A DNA stretch of 64,000 nt from the NCBI RefSeq assembly GCF_003576645.1, contig NC_044924.1, forward strand, positions 31,247,480 to 31,311,479, written 5' to 3'. This DNA is from Ipomoea triloba. Its lineage: Eukaryota > Streptophyta > Magnoliopsida > Solanales > Convolvulaceae. The notes under the pieces were generated by a model. That model worked only from the letters and a program-made list of their open reading frames with translations. It was not told where the DNA came from and made no database searches. The stretch's first letter is position 1. Each line of letters begins with the position of its first letter. The position numbers and the translations under genes are program-made. Below, piece by piece: positions 36,324 to 49,062 of this stretch.

Positions 36324-36711
36324 GCTCTGATACTAAATGTTAGATCAAATATACAAACATAGAAGTTGTAATAATCTAACCTTATTGCGGAAGCTAATAG
36401 GATCATGTACCTCCAGCCATAGTTGTCATATCCGTAGCATTACTTGAAGGACTTGAAGGATTGTGAGGAATATTAGAGTATTTTTGTCTACCACTTGTCT
36501 CCTGGGCAACTAGATGGTGTAGTCTGTGTCGCTATACCAGGAGCAGTGGGAGGACCATTGCTTAAATAGCCTACGTGCCATCATTATAGACTAAGTAACG
36601 AAACCACTAAGTAACGAAACCGTTACTTCTGTTTAATACCACAACATAATGGCTATAAATGGCCTATTGATTTGCACCACTTTATTGTGACACTTAATGG
36701 AAAATGTTACA
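36324..36711 (-). repeat. Right LTR and primer binding site of the LARD-like element
   Basis: LTR 36338-36711, 374 bp, plus-strand TGTTAGATC..AATGTTACA, so TG..CA termini in either reading. The primer binding site complement GCTCTGATACTA is at 36324-36335. A short direct repeat ACTAAGTAACGAAACC is tandemly present at about 36591-36623. Confidence 0.7.
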
Positions 36712-37735
36712 AGAAGGTCAAGACCAATGAGAGTTGCACGAACTTGTTGACGCCAAACTGGAAAATTTGCATCAGTAAGGCGGATTGGAAAGTTGGTTGG
36801 GGCGGATATTTGGATAATAGCAGTGGTGGAAGTAGTGGTGGAAGTACTCGCCATATGAATGAATTAGGAAGAGAAGGGTAAAAAAAAAATGTATAAGTCT
36901 CGTGAGAGTCAGGCTCTGATACCATGAGAGAATGGGAAAGTCTGTATATTCTTATGATTGAAACTATTGTACTGAGAAGGTATAAATAGAAGAAATACTA
37001 GCAACAACTCTAGACCAATTCTAAAGGAGATAAAATATAACCATCTAGACTAAATCAACAAACTAAACATGTGAATAATATTAATGTTTAATAACCTTCT
37101 TCCCACCCGCAGCCCTCTTCCCCCTTCTTCTTCTTCTTCTTCTTCTCCTACTACCATAATGTACAGTACATCCTTTCTCCATCCTAGCAGCAGCTGAAGT
37201 CGTCGCCACCACCTAGCAGGCAGCAGCAGCCGACGTCTTCGCCGCCCGCAATAGCCAGCTACATCCTTCGTCGTGGACCGCTTCTGTCGTCACTACCTCG
37301 TTTCTCCTTTTCTAATTCCGGTAATTTCTCAGAACTCTTAGCACAATTCGACCAATGCATATGTTTCTACAAAGGATGTACTGTACATTATTTTAGAAGA
37401 AGAAGATGAAGAAACAGAATGGAGAATGAGGAATGAGGGTGGAAAGAAGAAGGGGGAAGAGGGCTGCGGGTGGGAAGAAGAAAAGGTTTGGGGAATGAGG
37501 AATTTTTTTTTTAATAAAAAGACAATTTTGCCCTTTAAAATATTTCACTCGCCGGCAAAACTCACCCGTGGGCGGAATCTAATCAAAAGGACCAAATATG
37601 GTAGAAAGTACTAAATTTTGGGAATTTTAATAATTAGGATCAAATGTGGAAATGATCTCAGTACTAAATTTTGGGAATTTTAATAGTTAGGATCAAATGT
37701 GGAAATGATCTCAAACTTGTAGGACCAAAAGTAGA
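36712..37735. mobile_element. Copia fragment and foldback right part, copy 2
   Basis: Matches 19703-20775. It holds the first about 48 codons of the copia gag on the minus strand (ATG at 36854), the primer binding site (36913-36924), the LTR to about 37097 and the right arm of the foldback element. The gag here is cut by the LARD-like element at 36711/36712. The CTT microsatellite and one internal LTR repeat are shorter than in copy 1. Confidence 0.8.
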
Positions 37736-38066
37736 AATTAGCGGCTTGGAGGATTTAGGATTCTCACAATCTCACGCTCGTTTCTTTCAAGTAAGAACAC
37801 GAAATCCTATGAATGTTAACCAAATGAATGTCAAGTATAGGATAACTATTGAAAAAGCTTTTGTTGAAGTAAGAGAATGTTTTTGTTCCTCACGTGTTTG
37901 TGAAAATGTCTCAATGAATATGTGTTTTGTGCCCACAAGCTATGTATCCTGTCAATTGCTTCATTTCTGTTATTTAATTGAAAATAAACCAGTTTCTAGT
38001 TCATTAGTTATGGTTGAATGGATATATTATTTGTGAATAAATATTTTGATATGTATCAATTTTTAG

Positions 38067-39204
38067 ATGAAGTACATGAAGCCATTAAACTTGTTCCAAG
38101 AATTGGTAAAGTCACGGGGTCGTTTGCTTGGTTTGGATGTGGGCAATAAGTATGTTGGTTTAGCTGTCTCAGATGTACAAAATAAATTAGCATCACCACT
38201 GAGGTAATATAACTTGTACAAAATTATTAACTGTAATGTCCCTTTTCAGCATTTATAGTTTGAGTTAAGTTTTACAGTTTTCTTTTATTCATATGATTTT
38301 GTTGACACTGTGTTTGTAGTGTGTTGATTCGCAAAAAATCGAATATTGACTTGATGGCCACTGATTTCCAGTCTCTTGTAAGGCTTTCTTTCTCAAATTG
38401 TACTCTTCCTGGTTTACCTTGATTTCTTTAAGGATTAAGATTGTTTGGTCATTTAAATCATTTGCCATTTTGATTGTGTACAGATCTCTGAGCTTTCCTT
38501 GAAGGGATTCATTTTTGGCTACCCTTTTGATCGACAACGAAACAATCCAGATGTAGGTCTTAGTTCAGTTGTGTGTGTGTGTGTGTGTGTTCTCTTTCCG
38601 GGTATCGAAATTTTGATACATCCTCTCTTTGCTAGGCTGTGCAAGTTAAACTTCTGATTGATGATCTTTGTGAAACTGGAAAACTTGTTGACCTAAAATA
38701 CACGTTTTGGGATGAAAGCTTCTCATCCAAGGTACCAGTAATTGCCTTTAGACCTTATTACAGGAGGATAAACTTAGGCCTATATATCTTATTCAATGAA
38801 TCATGGAAGTAATATATCCCCAAAAGAAAAAACTCTTCTGTGAGCCTTTGACAACCGATATAGAAGTTGCTATGATTCCAAGTTATCATTTTGTGTCTGC
38901 AGAGTGTAGAAATGTTACTGAAGCCTTTAAATTTGCATCCGGTTCAGTCGAAGACTATAGTGGACAAATTTGCTGCTGTTGAAATACTCCAGGTAACAAC
39001 AACATTGAACAGACATCTCTAGGTGATCTGATGTACAGTGGCTTTAACATTGTACTTTGGATACAATAATCTATTTGGTTGTAGCAGGGGTACTTGGATT
39101 ATGTCAATAGAAATGAGAAGATGAAGTTATCAGCTAGAAGTGATGCAACAAAGGATAGTGAAGAGGCAACTGATGAAGATGGAATTAAACCTTCAGTTGC
39201 ATGA
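38067..39204 (+). CDS. YqgF/RuvX-like RNase H-fold protein, copy 2 (intact)
   Basis: Six coding exons: 38067-38203, 38320-38377, 38484-38552, 38636-38731, 38903-38992, 39088-39204; 188 aa, ending DEDGIKPSVA. This is the undisturbed form and shows what copy 1 has lost. The RNase H-fold pieces are in order: LLGLDVGNKYVGLAVSD (strand with the first Asp), GYPFDRQ, FWDESFSSK and VDKFAAVEILQGYLD. It differs from copy 1 by one amino acid in exon 2 (LMAT against LMTT) besides the C-terminus. Intron 4 is about 25 bp shorter: its donor GTACCAG is formed where copy 1 has GTATGCTC plus a T-rich stretch. Exact substrate in plants is not established to my knowledge; rRNA processing is inferred from bacterial YqgF. 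Confidence 0.88.
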
Positions 39205-40597
39205 ATGTATTTCATTTAGCCTGTAGATTGCAGCATAGAAATGAATGAAGAAAGAATTGATGTTATTCACTTATTCAAGCAAAAAGGGGAAACAAAAGCA
39301 TTAAATATTAGAATTGTGTTTTCATTCTAACTTGATTCTAAGGAAAGTGAAGCCATATACCTAAGCTCTAGAGTTATTATTATTATTATTTTTTTTTTTT
39401 GAAAACCAAACCAATACTGATATATTAATGAATGAGGTTTTGAATACGTACGGGGGAGTCGTGTCACAATTTAATTACCTTTAAAGTGTTATAGACATAA
39501 AAAAAAATTGACAATATTAAGTAAAGTTTTAGACTCTTAGTTACACAAAAAGAAAAAAAGAAAATAAAGAAAAAGACACAAGTCTAGTAATTTCCTGTAA
39601 AGAAGTTAAAAGCCTTTATTCAGAGAAAAATAACCTAAGCTACACTCCCTATCTCCTCCGGTCATCCATGCTGCCCCCTCTCACTCTCTCCTCACGGTTT
39701 TGTCAAGTCTCACAATCGCCGTCACTCATCGGTTTCAGCCTATCACCGTGCGCCCAAAATTCAGTGTGTTTAGCGGAAGAACCAGAGGTCAGTTTTTTTC
39801 ATTTTAAATTTCTTTTATTTCTTTTCTTGTGAGTCGGTCGAAGGGCTACTGCTTGAGTTGATTCTGTGTCATGGTTACTGCTGTTTACGTACCAAGAATG
39901 GATGGATGGATTTGTGGATTGGGTAATTGGATTTTTCCTGTAAATGAGTACATTCATTTTGTTTTTGGGTGAGCTACATGCAATAGCTGCAATTGATAAG
40001 GTGCTAATTTGGTGTTGCATTGTAATGCCTACCAAGTGTTTGATGTAATGTCCCTGATGCAGTCTACCCTGGTTTACTCTGGTTCTTTTTTGGGAGATTG
40101 ATATTCTTTGATTTATTGGCCAATTCTTGTTTTCACTGCTTCATTGTTTGGCCATTGTTGTATAGAACACTTTTGCTTTTGGTTCTACCAAACTATAACG
40201 GGTCAAGACTCAAAGGGGGTTCTAATCTTTTATTCTTCCTCCTTGGAGGAGAGCAGACAAAATCTTATGTACTATATGTGTTTCTTCCATCCTTAATATT
40301 CACTAAATGTAAGTATAGTATAAATACAGATTATTCAATTGAAGAATTTTGATTAATATATGGTTAAGTTAGTTTGATGATTTATTTTTGAGCTAGGCGT
40401 TTGAAATAAATATTTGATTTAGACGCACATGTAATTTGTATTTATTAACTACTAGTAATGCTTGATTGGGTAGTGGAGAGCTAGTTTACTCATTGGGTTT
40501 TTATCTCACTCTTATTTTTCCATGTTTTTCAGATTAGTAAGTGGATTTGGGGAAATAACAGAGAGCATAACAAATTTGTCTTCTATTTTCTCAATCA

Positions 40598-43306
40598 ATG
40601 AAAATCGCTTCAATGTCTCTTCTCCGGCCACGTGTGGTGCCGCTTCTATTTTCAACTTTCAGTGCCTCGGCCTCACGGAACACCTACTTATCTTCCCCAT
40701 TCGCCATTGTCTTGGCAGCTCGCCATCACCACCAAGGCTCTAAGAATGCTCCTAGGAAACTACAACAGCCGAATAAGAACCTCCTCAAGGCTCGTGAGAC
40801 TATCAAGCAATTCTCGCCTCTAGCTCCGGTTCTCTCCAGCGAAGATAAAACAAATCTCTCTCAGGACCAAGCAGTGGGAATGGTTGCTGCTTCACAGGCT
40901 AATTTCATGCGTGTTATAGTGCAATCATTGCCTTCGGAAGTTTGTAGTGGTTCTGGACTGGTAGAAGGTTTCACTGATGCTCCGGGAGTTGGAGTGGAAC
41001 TACTATGTGTGGTGAAGGCGGTGTTGAAGAAGATCAAGAGGAGAGTGTTGGTTGGGGATAAGGTTTTAGTAGGTTCGATTGATTGGGTGGACAGACGGGG
41101 AATGATAGAAAATGTGTTTGAGAGGAAGTGCGAGATTTTGGACCCTCCTGTGGCGAACGTGGATCATTTGCTAGTGTTGTTTTCAATGGAGCAACCGAAA
41201 CTTGAGCCCTTTTCTCTCACTAGGTTCCTTATTGAGGCTGAGTCAACTGGAATTCCTTTTACTCTTGCATTGAACAAGTGTGAACTTGTTCCTGAAGAGG
41301 TTTGTATCTTCTTGAATATGATAATTAGCCTTTAAATATTTATGATCAGAGTACTATTAGACATCAGTGTTATTTGAAACACTTATATGACTTCGATAAG
41401 ACTTTCTTATTTTTCAAACTATCAAACCCCTAAAAGAAATATGAACTATGAATTGTGTGTTGTTACTGCTATGAAAATGATTTTTGGAGTGTGCAATGGA
41501 TCTCTTGATGACTCATTAGCTGTGCATGTTATTTTTTATATTCTGGGAATATGATTACATTGCGATATATTGGGGAGAATTTTCTAGTTCTATGTTAATA
41601 GTTGACATTTGTGCATTTCATGCACCATACCTGTCCTGTCTTGTGGATTCTAACCCATCTCTTTGGGTGTATACTCCACCTATATGTTGCTGTAGTTTTA
41701 ACAAACACAGTACTACACTTGGCTGCCAATTTCTCATGCATGTGTTGTGTCTGACATAATTTATCATTTAGAGTTCTCTTTATGTGATGAACTTTGGTAG
41801 AGAATGCTCTAATAAAATCTCCACTGCTTTTAATGTAGTGAGCTTTTGAAACCCCATAATGTACCCATGTTGGGTTCTACATTGTAGGGTTCAGATCCTT
41901 GGTTTCCTTTTGTTTATTTATTTCACATTAAATACCAAATCTATATCGATAATTATGAGGGCTATATAACTTCTGCAGACATTGGCTGCATGGAAATCTA
42001 GGCTTCGTAAATGGGGTTATGAACCTATCTTTTGCAGTGTGGAATCACAGCGTGGAATTGATACTTTGCTGTTCATTATGAGAGAACAGACCTCAGTAAT
42101 TGTTGGCCCTAGTGGTGTTGGAAAATCCAGTCTCATTAATGCTATGAGATTCAATAAGCGTGGTGCTGTTGGTGTTGGCGAAGGAGATAACTGTTCAAAC
42201 CTAGTAAACATTGCCTCTTCTACTGTTGGTGTTGTAATTTCATTGTTATGTTTCTAAGCCTCTAACATCTTGTTTCCTGGATCACCTTATCAGATTCTGG
42301 ATAGCAAATGGTTTGAAGAACAACGTGTTGGTGAAGTGTCTACAAGAAGTGGAAGAGGGAAACATACCACTAGGAATGTTTCTTTACTTCCACTATCTGA
42401 AGGAGGGTATCTCGCAGATACTCCAGGATTCTGCCATCCTAGTTTGATGAAAGTGACAAAGCAATCTCTCGCAGAACATTTTCCCGAGGTTGGTTTTCGA
42501 GGATTAACCTTTATTTCTCCTTTTAAATAACCAAACAGCTGAAGCATTATTTTCTCAACAGATCCAAAAAATGCTTAAAGAAAAAGAACCAGCAAAGTGT
42601 TCTTTCAGCAACTGCTTACATCTTGGTGAACCGGGGTGCCTTGTTGGAGGAGACTGGGAAAGATACCCATACTACCTTCAGTTGCTTGATGAAATCAAAA
42701 TCAGAGAGGAGTTTCAGCTTAGGGTAGTGGGGACTAAACGAGAAAGTGATGTGAGGTATGCTATAGTATCATTAACCAAATTCATTCTTATCTAGCTAAA
42801 AGAAAACGAATTGATTGTCCCCTGTTAGGATCAAGCACTTACCACCCAACAATCCCCTAGCCACCGCATGTTGGACTTGGCCCTTTACCGGCCTTTGCCC
42901 AACAATTCCCTCTCCTAGCGAACCTGTGGCTTGCCTCTGATACCAGGATTAAGCTTTTACCTCTATGCTAAAAGCTATAGTTCATAGCAAAGGCACTAAC
43001 TTTATTTTCTTATACCGCCACACATTTTCGAGAGGCAGGATGCTGGACTTGACCCACATTCCCTATTCAATCTTACTACCTTTTTTGTTTTCGTATTTCG
43101 TGTTTTGTCCTTTCAGGTATAAAGTAGGAGACAAAGGCGTTATACAAGCTGAACCGCGCTTAGAACCCAAGAAGCACAGGAGACAATCTCGTAAGAGACT
43201 GAACCAATCAGTCTTAGATGAGTTGGATGAACTTGATGATGAGGATGAAGAGACACTGGATGATGACAACCCAATATTGAGAGCAATGAAGCAAGAAAAC
43301 TCATAG
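40598..43306 (+). CDS. RsgA-type circularly permuted GTPase, organellar (copy 2)
   Basis: Exons 40598-41299, 41979-42203, 42294-42488, 42562-42755, 43117-43306; 501 aa, the same protein as copy 1. The offset to copy 1 is exactly 15011 bp through the gene, so there is no indel in exons or introns. Same permuted GTPase order (NKCE, GPSGVGKSS, DTPGF), zinc site and acidic tail. The shared leader exon ends at about 39787 with the acceptor at 40532. Both copies have the leader region, so if both are real both could be expressed. Near-identity over more than 4 kb of non-coding and coding DNA means either a very recent copy, gene conversion, or two haplotypes placed in tandem by assembly. Confidence 0.92.
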
Positions 43307-43575
43307 GATGAAACTCGATTATATTGTTGGAAATTCTGAGGACGACTGGCAATCAACCATTGTTAATATGGCTAGAGTGTAAAGAGAGGTAAATGTAAAT
43401 GCTGCTTCGAGCTGAATAGTTATGGTGAGTTGAAGCTATGATGACCTTTTTGGTTGGTTACTTGGTTATGGCTTCAGCTGGATGTGTACATAGCATGGAT
43501 ATTAACCAATAAATGAGCTTTTTACTGTTAATGCATAAAACACACATCTCACACAATATTTGTTTTTGCAATTAG

Positions 43576-44703
<1,128 letters not shown>

Positions 44704-44992
44704 GGCCCTGTTTGGTAAATAATCAGCCTATCAGCCAATTTTGACTTATTTAACTACTATTATTTATTTGGTTAATAAGTTTTTTGTAACTCCAAAATGC
44801 TAAAATTCAAAAGGCTACTCAAAGTAGCCTTTTCAATTAGCTTTTTGAGAAAAGAAATTATACCAAACAGCTATCAACTAACAGCTAATCTATCAAACAA
44901 CTTTCTACAATCAGCTAATGTTATCAACAAATCATATTTTCTAACTCAAACAACCAACCCAATCAGCTAACAACCATTTACCAAACAGGCCA
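44704..44992. mobile_element. hAT-like MITE with CCCTGTTTGGTAAAT ends
   Basis: Left end GGCCCTGTTTGGTAAAT and right end ATTTACCAAACAGGCC are inverted repeats of about 16 bp, with AATCAGC words in both arms. About 289 bp, no coding frame. I could not see a clean target duplication. Confidence 0.7.
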
Positions 44993-45118
44993 CTATCTTC
45001 TCTGACAAAATCACATTGCAGTTGACCATTGAATTGGGACTAAAGTAGTATAAGGAGACGTAATATGCACTCCATGCTATAATTTGGGCATACTAAACTT
45101 GTTCTTAGGGCAAGGGAG

Positions 45119-45699
45119 GGGAAGGAAACCGCAAATTATATCGTGGACGGCGGTCCACAATGAATTGTGGACTGCACATCAAAACGACATCGTTTTGATT
45201 AATGAAAACAAACGTATGAATCGATCTCTGTTTCGCGCCATTCACTTTCAGTTCATATATACTGCAGTTACATTTCAACACAATTACAGTTACATTTCGA
45301 TATAACTACAGTTTCATTCGATAATATAAAAACACAAATGTGAAACTGTTATTCAGTATCAGTTCATATACACTGCAGTTACATTTCAACACAACTACAG
45401 ATACATTTCGATATAGCGACAGTTTCATTCAATAATATAAAAACACAAATGTGAAACTGTTATTCAGTGTCAGTTTATATACACTGTAGTTACATTTCAA
45501 CACAACTACAGTTACATTTCGATATAACTACAGTTTCATTCGATAATATGAAAACAAATGTAAGGCAGTATCTTTTGAGATGAAGTGTGGTGTCAATTGC
45601 GGAGCTCCGTCTCCCATTTACTAAAACGACATCGTTTCGTGACAACAGTCCACAATGCATTGTGGATCGTGGTCCACGATATAATGACGGGAAGGAAAC
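45119..45699. mobile_element. Mutator-type MITE, 559 bp, with 11-bp target duplication and internal tandem repeats
   Basis: Element 45130-45688. About 60-bp terminal inverted repeats include TTATATCGTGGAC and ACGACATCGTTTTG. The direct repeat GGGAAGGAAAC flanks it (45119-45129, 45689-45699), which fits a Mutator-like target duplication. Inside, a unit of about 118 bp with CTGCAGTTACATTTCAACAC and GTTTCATTCGATAATAT is present about three times (about 45253-45560). Confidence 0.85.
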
Positions 45700-45772
45700 T
45701 AGGCAAGTGAATTTATATTGTTTAAAAAGTCATGACAACGTATAGACTCAAGTCGAGCATTATGGTCCAAGA

Positions 45773-46163
45773 CAATTTTAAAGAAAAAAGTGTCAAATAG
45801 GCCACTGAACTTATGGCTTTTGTGCAATTGGGTCATTGAATTTAAAAAGTGTACAATTCAACCATCAAACAAGTAAAATATGTGCAATTAAAACATTTTT
45901 CTATTTTTTTTTTTTTAATTCAATTTGAGTTAGAAACATTTCAATATCTACTCCCAACTAGTATGGTAGATGAAAATGTCACTCTTAATACATATATGTT
46001 AGTAATATAATATGATTTTACTAGAAAATTTTTGTAAAAATATTCCAATTGCACAAATTTTGCTTGTTTGATGGTTCAATTGCACACTTTTTAAGTTCAG
46101 TGACCCAATTGCACAAAAACAAGAAGTTCAATGACCTATTTGACACTTTTTTCCAATTTTAAA
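45773..46163. mobile_element. Mutator-type MITE, 371 bp, with 10-bp target duplication
   Basis: Element 45783-46153, starting GAAAAAAGTGTC and ending GACACTTTTTTC, with inverted similarity for about 130 bp (AATTGGGTCA / TGACCCAATT). CAATTTTAAA flanks it on both sides (45773-45782, 46154-46163). Confidence 0.88.
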
Positions 46164-46642
46164 TAAATTCATGAGTAGAAGAGGATTGGTTAATTGATGA
46201 GATTACGAGCATTTAATTTGGTGCAAATATTTGAATTAGAATGATAATTAGAATTAAATACTTTATAATAATGACAATAATGTGTTTAACTACAAGAATT
46301 TCTTTATTTAGTACTACATAATAAATAAGAATAGGAATCAATTAACTATTTTTTTAATATTATTGACTCTGTTACAATTTAATATTTGTTCAAACCTATG
46401 ACCTCTCAATAGGAACCAATTAACTAATTAATCAAGTGAGAACAATGTCTTAGTAAGAAGCTGTGGACAAAAACCCACTGATCTAATAGATCTAATAGTT
46501 GAAAATAAACAACATTTTGTAATATTTATGAAAATGACCTCATTCATTTTTTTACTTGATTTTTTATCCATTAGATCTTGCAGATCAATGTTTTGGATTT
46601 GTCTGCAAGTTCTTGCCTGAGAATGATTCTCATATGATTAAG

Positions 46643-46643
<1 letters not shown>

Positions 46644-46697
<54 letters not shown>
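46644..46697. repeat. (TA)n microsatellite
   Basis: About 53 bases of alternating T and A. The spacer 46164-46811 otherwise shows no gene. Confidence 0.9.
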
Positions 46698-46700
<3 letters not shown>

Positions 46701-46811
46701 GGAGGGTTCATGTAAAGAATATCTCTTCCTATAAAAAGTGTACCGGACACCCTCCATCTTGAGAAATCAAACGTTATGATCTTATCATTACTAAACTTTC
46801 AAGTTTTAAAT

Positions 46812-47308
46812 AAGAGTTAATTGCGCCAGATGTCCCTTGTCTTTGATGGAAATTTTAAATTTAGTCACAAACTATCATTTTTGTCATTTAACATCCTAGA
46901 ATATTATTTTTGGACACTTTTAGTCATTCTCATGACTTTCCTATTTTTAGTAAGGACATTTTTGTCTCTTCATGTTTTTCTTTTGTCATTTTTTCGATTT
47001 CAACTAGTTTAATTGGTTTAAGACTTTACTAAAAATCAATTGAAAAATATGGTTACTAAAAATCAGAGATTACCTAAAGTCTTAAACTATTTAAACCGGT
47101 TGAAACCAGGAAAATAACAAAAAAAAAATATAAAAAGACAAAAATGATCTTAATTACTAAAAATATGAAAAGTCATGAGAACTGAGAAAGACTAAAAGTG
47201 TCCAAAATATAATAATTTGGGATGTTAAATAGCAAAAACGATAGTTTGGGACTAAATTTGGAATTGACGACACCAAAGATAAGGGACTTATTGTGGAATT
47301 AACTCTTT
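46812..47308. mobile_element. Foldback MITE, about 497 bp
   Basis: Starts AAGAGTTAATTGCGCCAGA and ends in an inverted AATTAACTCTT. The left half (46812-47040) and right half (about 47045-47308) are inverted copies almost to the centre, including 'aaatttagtc..' with 'gggactaaatt' and TTTGGACACTTTTAGTC with GACTAAAAGTGTCC. Non-coding. Target duplication unclear. Confidence 0.8.
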
Positions 47309-47854
47309 TAGATAATTATAAAACTAATGCTACTCTAAAAAAATTTTCATTAATTATAAATTAACCTCATTTTTTTTTTTTACTAAAACCTTCAATTATT
47401 GATTGTGTTACAATGTAGTATCTATTCATACATACTTTCTCAACCTACTGAAGCACAAACACCAACTCCCTTCCATATGAGAGTGCACGTCGGATGCCAC
47501 TAGACCACAATGCAAGATCTTTGCACTATTGGTTAACCCTCAATCTAATAGTAGGAGAGCAAAAGTGACAAACAAAATGGTAATTGGTTATTAAAAAAAG
47601 TTACGATACACATGGAATTGATGAGTAAATTATTATTAAGTTGGTCACAAAGTTACAAGTTTGATTTTCATTAGAAGCGTCATATTGACTTTTTTTAGTT
47701 TGAATCAATTAATTATGTGTAATTTAGACTAATTATTTTAATTAATTAAATAAGCATATCTTTTGTGCTATCATTTATTGTTTTCATTCGAACTATCAAT
47801 TCAAAAATTCTAGTTTGTGTAGGTTTGGTTAATTAATAAGAAAAATATACTTGA

Positions 47855-48600
47855 TCTCCTCCCTCAAAGTCCTGAAACAAGTTTTGAAGCCTGGCTTTCA
47901 CAGTTGATTACTAACGGTACTGAGGCTCAAATTTGGGAGATTGTGGCATTATTATGGGCTATCTGGAAAGGAAGAAATGACCTCATTTGGAATAATAAAG
48001 CATGGGATATCTCCAGAATCTGGTCGACATCAAGAACCTTGATCAATGAATGGCAGTGTTGGGCTGAGTTTCAGAAGGCAAAAAATATATCAATGCCAGT
48101 TAATGCATGAATCGTTTCAGGCTGACTCCAGTTGGATCATTTGTAATGTTGACGCATCAGTGTCATCAAATTCTACAACTTTTGGAGCAGTGATTTATTC
48201 CCACACGGGCGTTTTTCTTGCGCCATATCAGGTCCTTTGAGACCTGTAAAAGATGCACATCTTGCCGAATCCCTCACCATAAAAAGAAGCTCTTTCCTGG
48301 CTAAAAGGGAAGCATTAGCAGAAAGTTTGTGTACACACAGATTGCCAGCAAGTTTGTAGACTCTTCAATGACCTCACTATCTTATACAAACACTGTTATT
48401 AGGGATAGTCGACTCATATTATCTAATTTTCAGGATTTTGTCATTAGATGATATATTAGCACATTAGTAAATGTGCAAGCTCACACCATAGCACGGGCAG
48501 CCCTTTCAAACACTGGTCTTTGTACTTGGGTGGATTCTCCCCCTCATTGTATTCACTCAATGATTGATTGATTTTTTCCTCCAAAAAAAAAAGAAAAATA
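47855..48600 (+). pseudogene. 5'-truncated LINE (non-LTR retrotransposon) with RNase H remnant and poly(A)
   Basis: Broken frames encode IWEIVALLWAIWKGRNDLIW, then an RNase H-like WIICNVDASV..TTFGAVIYSHTG and DAHLAESLTIKEA-like text, the usual 3' end of plant L1-type LINEs. Stops and frame changes break it near 48108 and 48240. It ends 'tgattgattgattttttcct' followed by an A-rich tail (48583-48600). Dead copy. Confidence 0.75.
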
Positions 48601-48970
48601 TAATTAAATAACTAAAGCCTTGTAGAAGATTGAAATGATGCATATGAAAAGATACGTGCCTCACGGGCTAGACTATTTGACCTAAAGTCGTCACAGCTGT
48701 AAAGTAGGGTGGAACTTACAATTAGGAGTGACTGAGAGATTATTAATTGAAAGAGAGTGGGGCAAGAATACTTGAACGACTCATGATTTACTTTCTCCGG
48801 TGGTCCTTTACCTCTGACTCTCTGGACACGTTTATGGCGCCCATGGAGTACGCTACAGTAGAAGACAAGTCAATGCTATTAATTGGTATCTTCTTCAATA
48901 TAATTCCAATCCATGCAGATAGAGAGGAGAATAGTGGAGCATTGCATTATTGGGACTCAACTAAACTAAT

Positions 48971-48979
48971 TATAAATAG
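48971..48979 (+). promoter_or_regulatory. TATA box of the LRR receptor-like protein gene
   Basis: TATAAATAG lies about 105 bp before the first ATG (49076), a good spacing for a short plant leader. Confidence 0.6.
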
Positions 48980-49062
48980 AAGCACTCTATCATTTGCTTA
49001 TTATTATAACAGAATTTCAATTCTAGCTTGCAAATTAAGCATCAGAAAAGAGAAAAAAAAAA

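Larger units (their letters stand above)
29003..36711 (-). mobile_element. Degenerate, apparently non-coding LTR element (LARD-like)
   Basis: Reading on the minus strand: a 374-bp LTR (36711-36338; plus-strand ends TGTTAG and GTTACA), a primer binding site TAGTATCAGAGC (36335-36324; one mismatch to the usual TGGTATCAGAGC), a G+C-rich leader (36064-35288), then about 6 kb of very AT-rich, hairpin-rich sequence, and a remnant of the other LTR ending GTTACA at 29082. I see no gag or pol, so it fits a large non-autonomous derivative. On its right it is inserted in the copia gag fragment: 36712 continues with 'agaaggtcaagacc', found intact at 19703. The left LTR is short and diverged, so its true left limit is uncertain. 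Three N gaps lie within. Confidence 0.65.
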
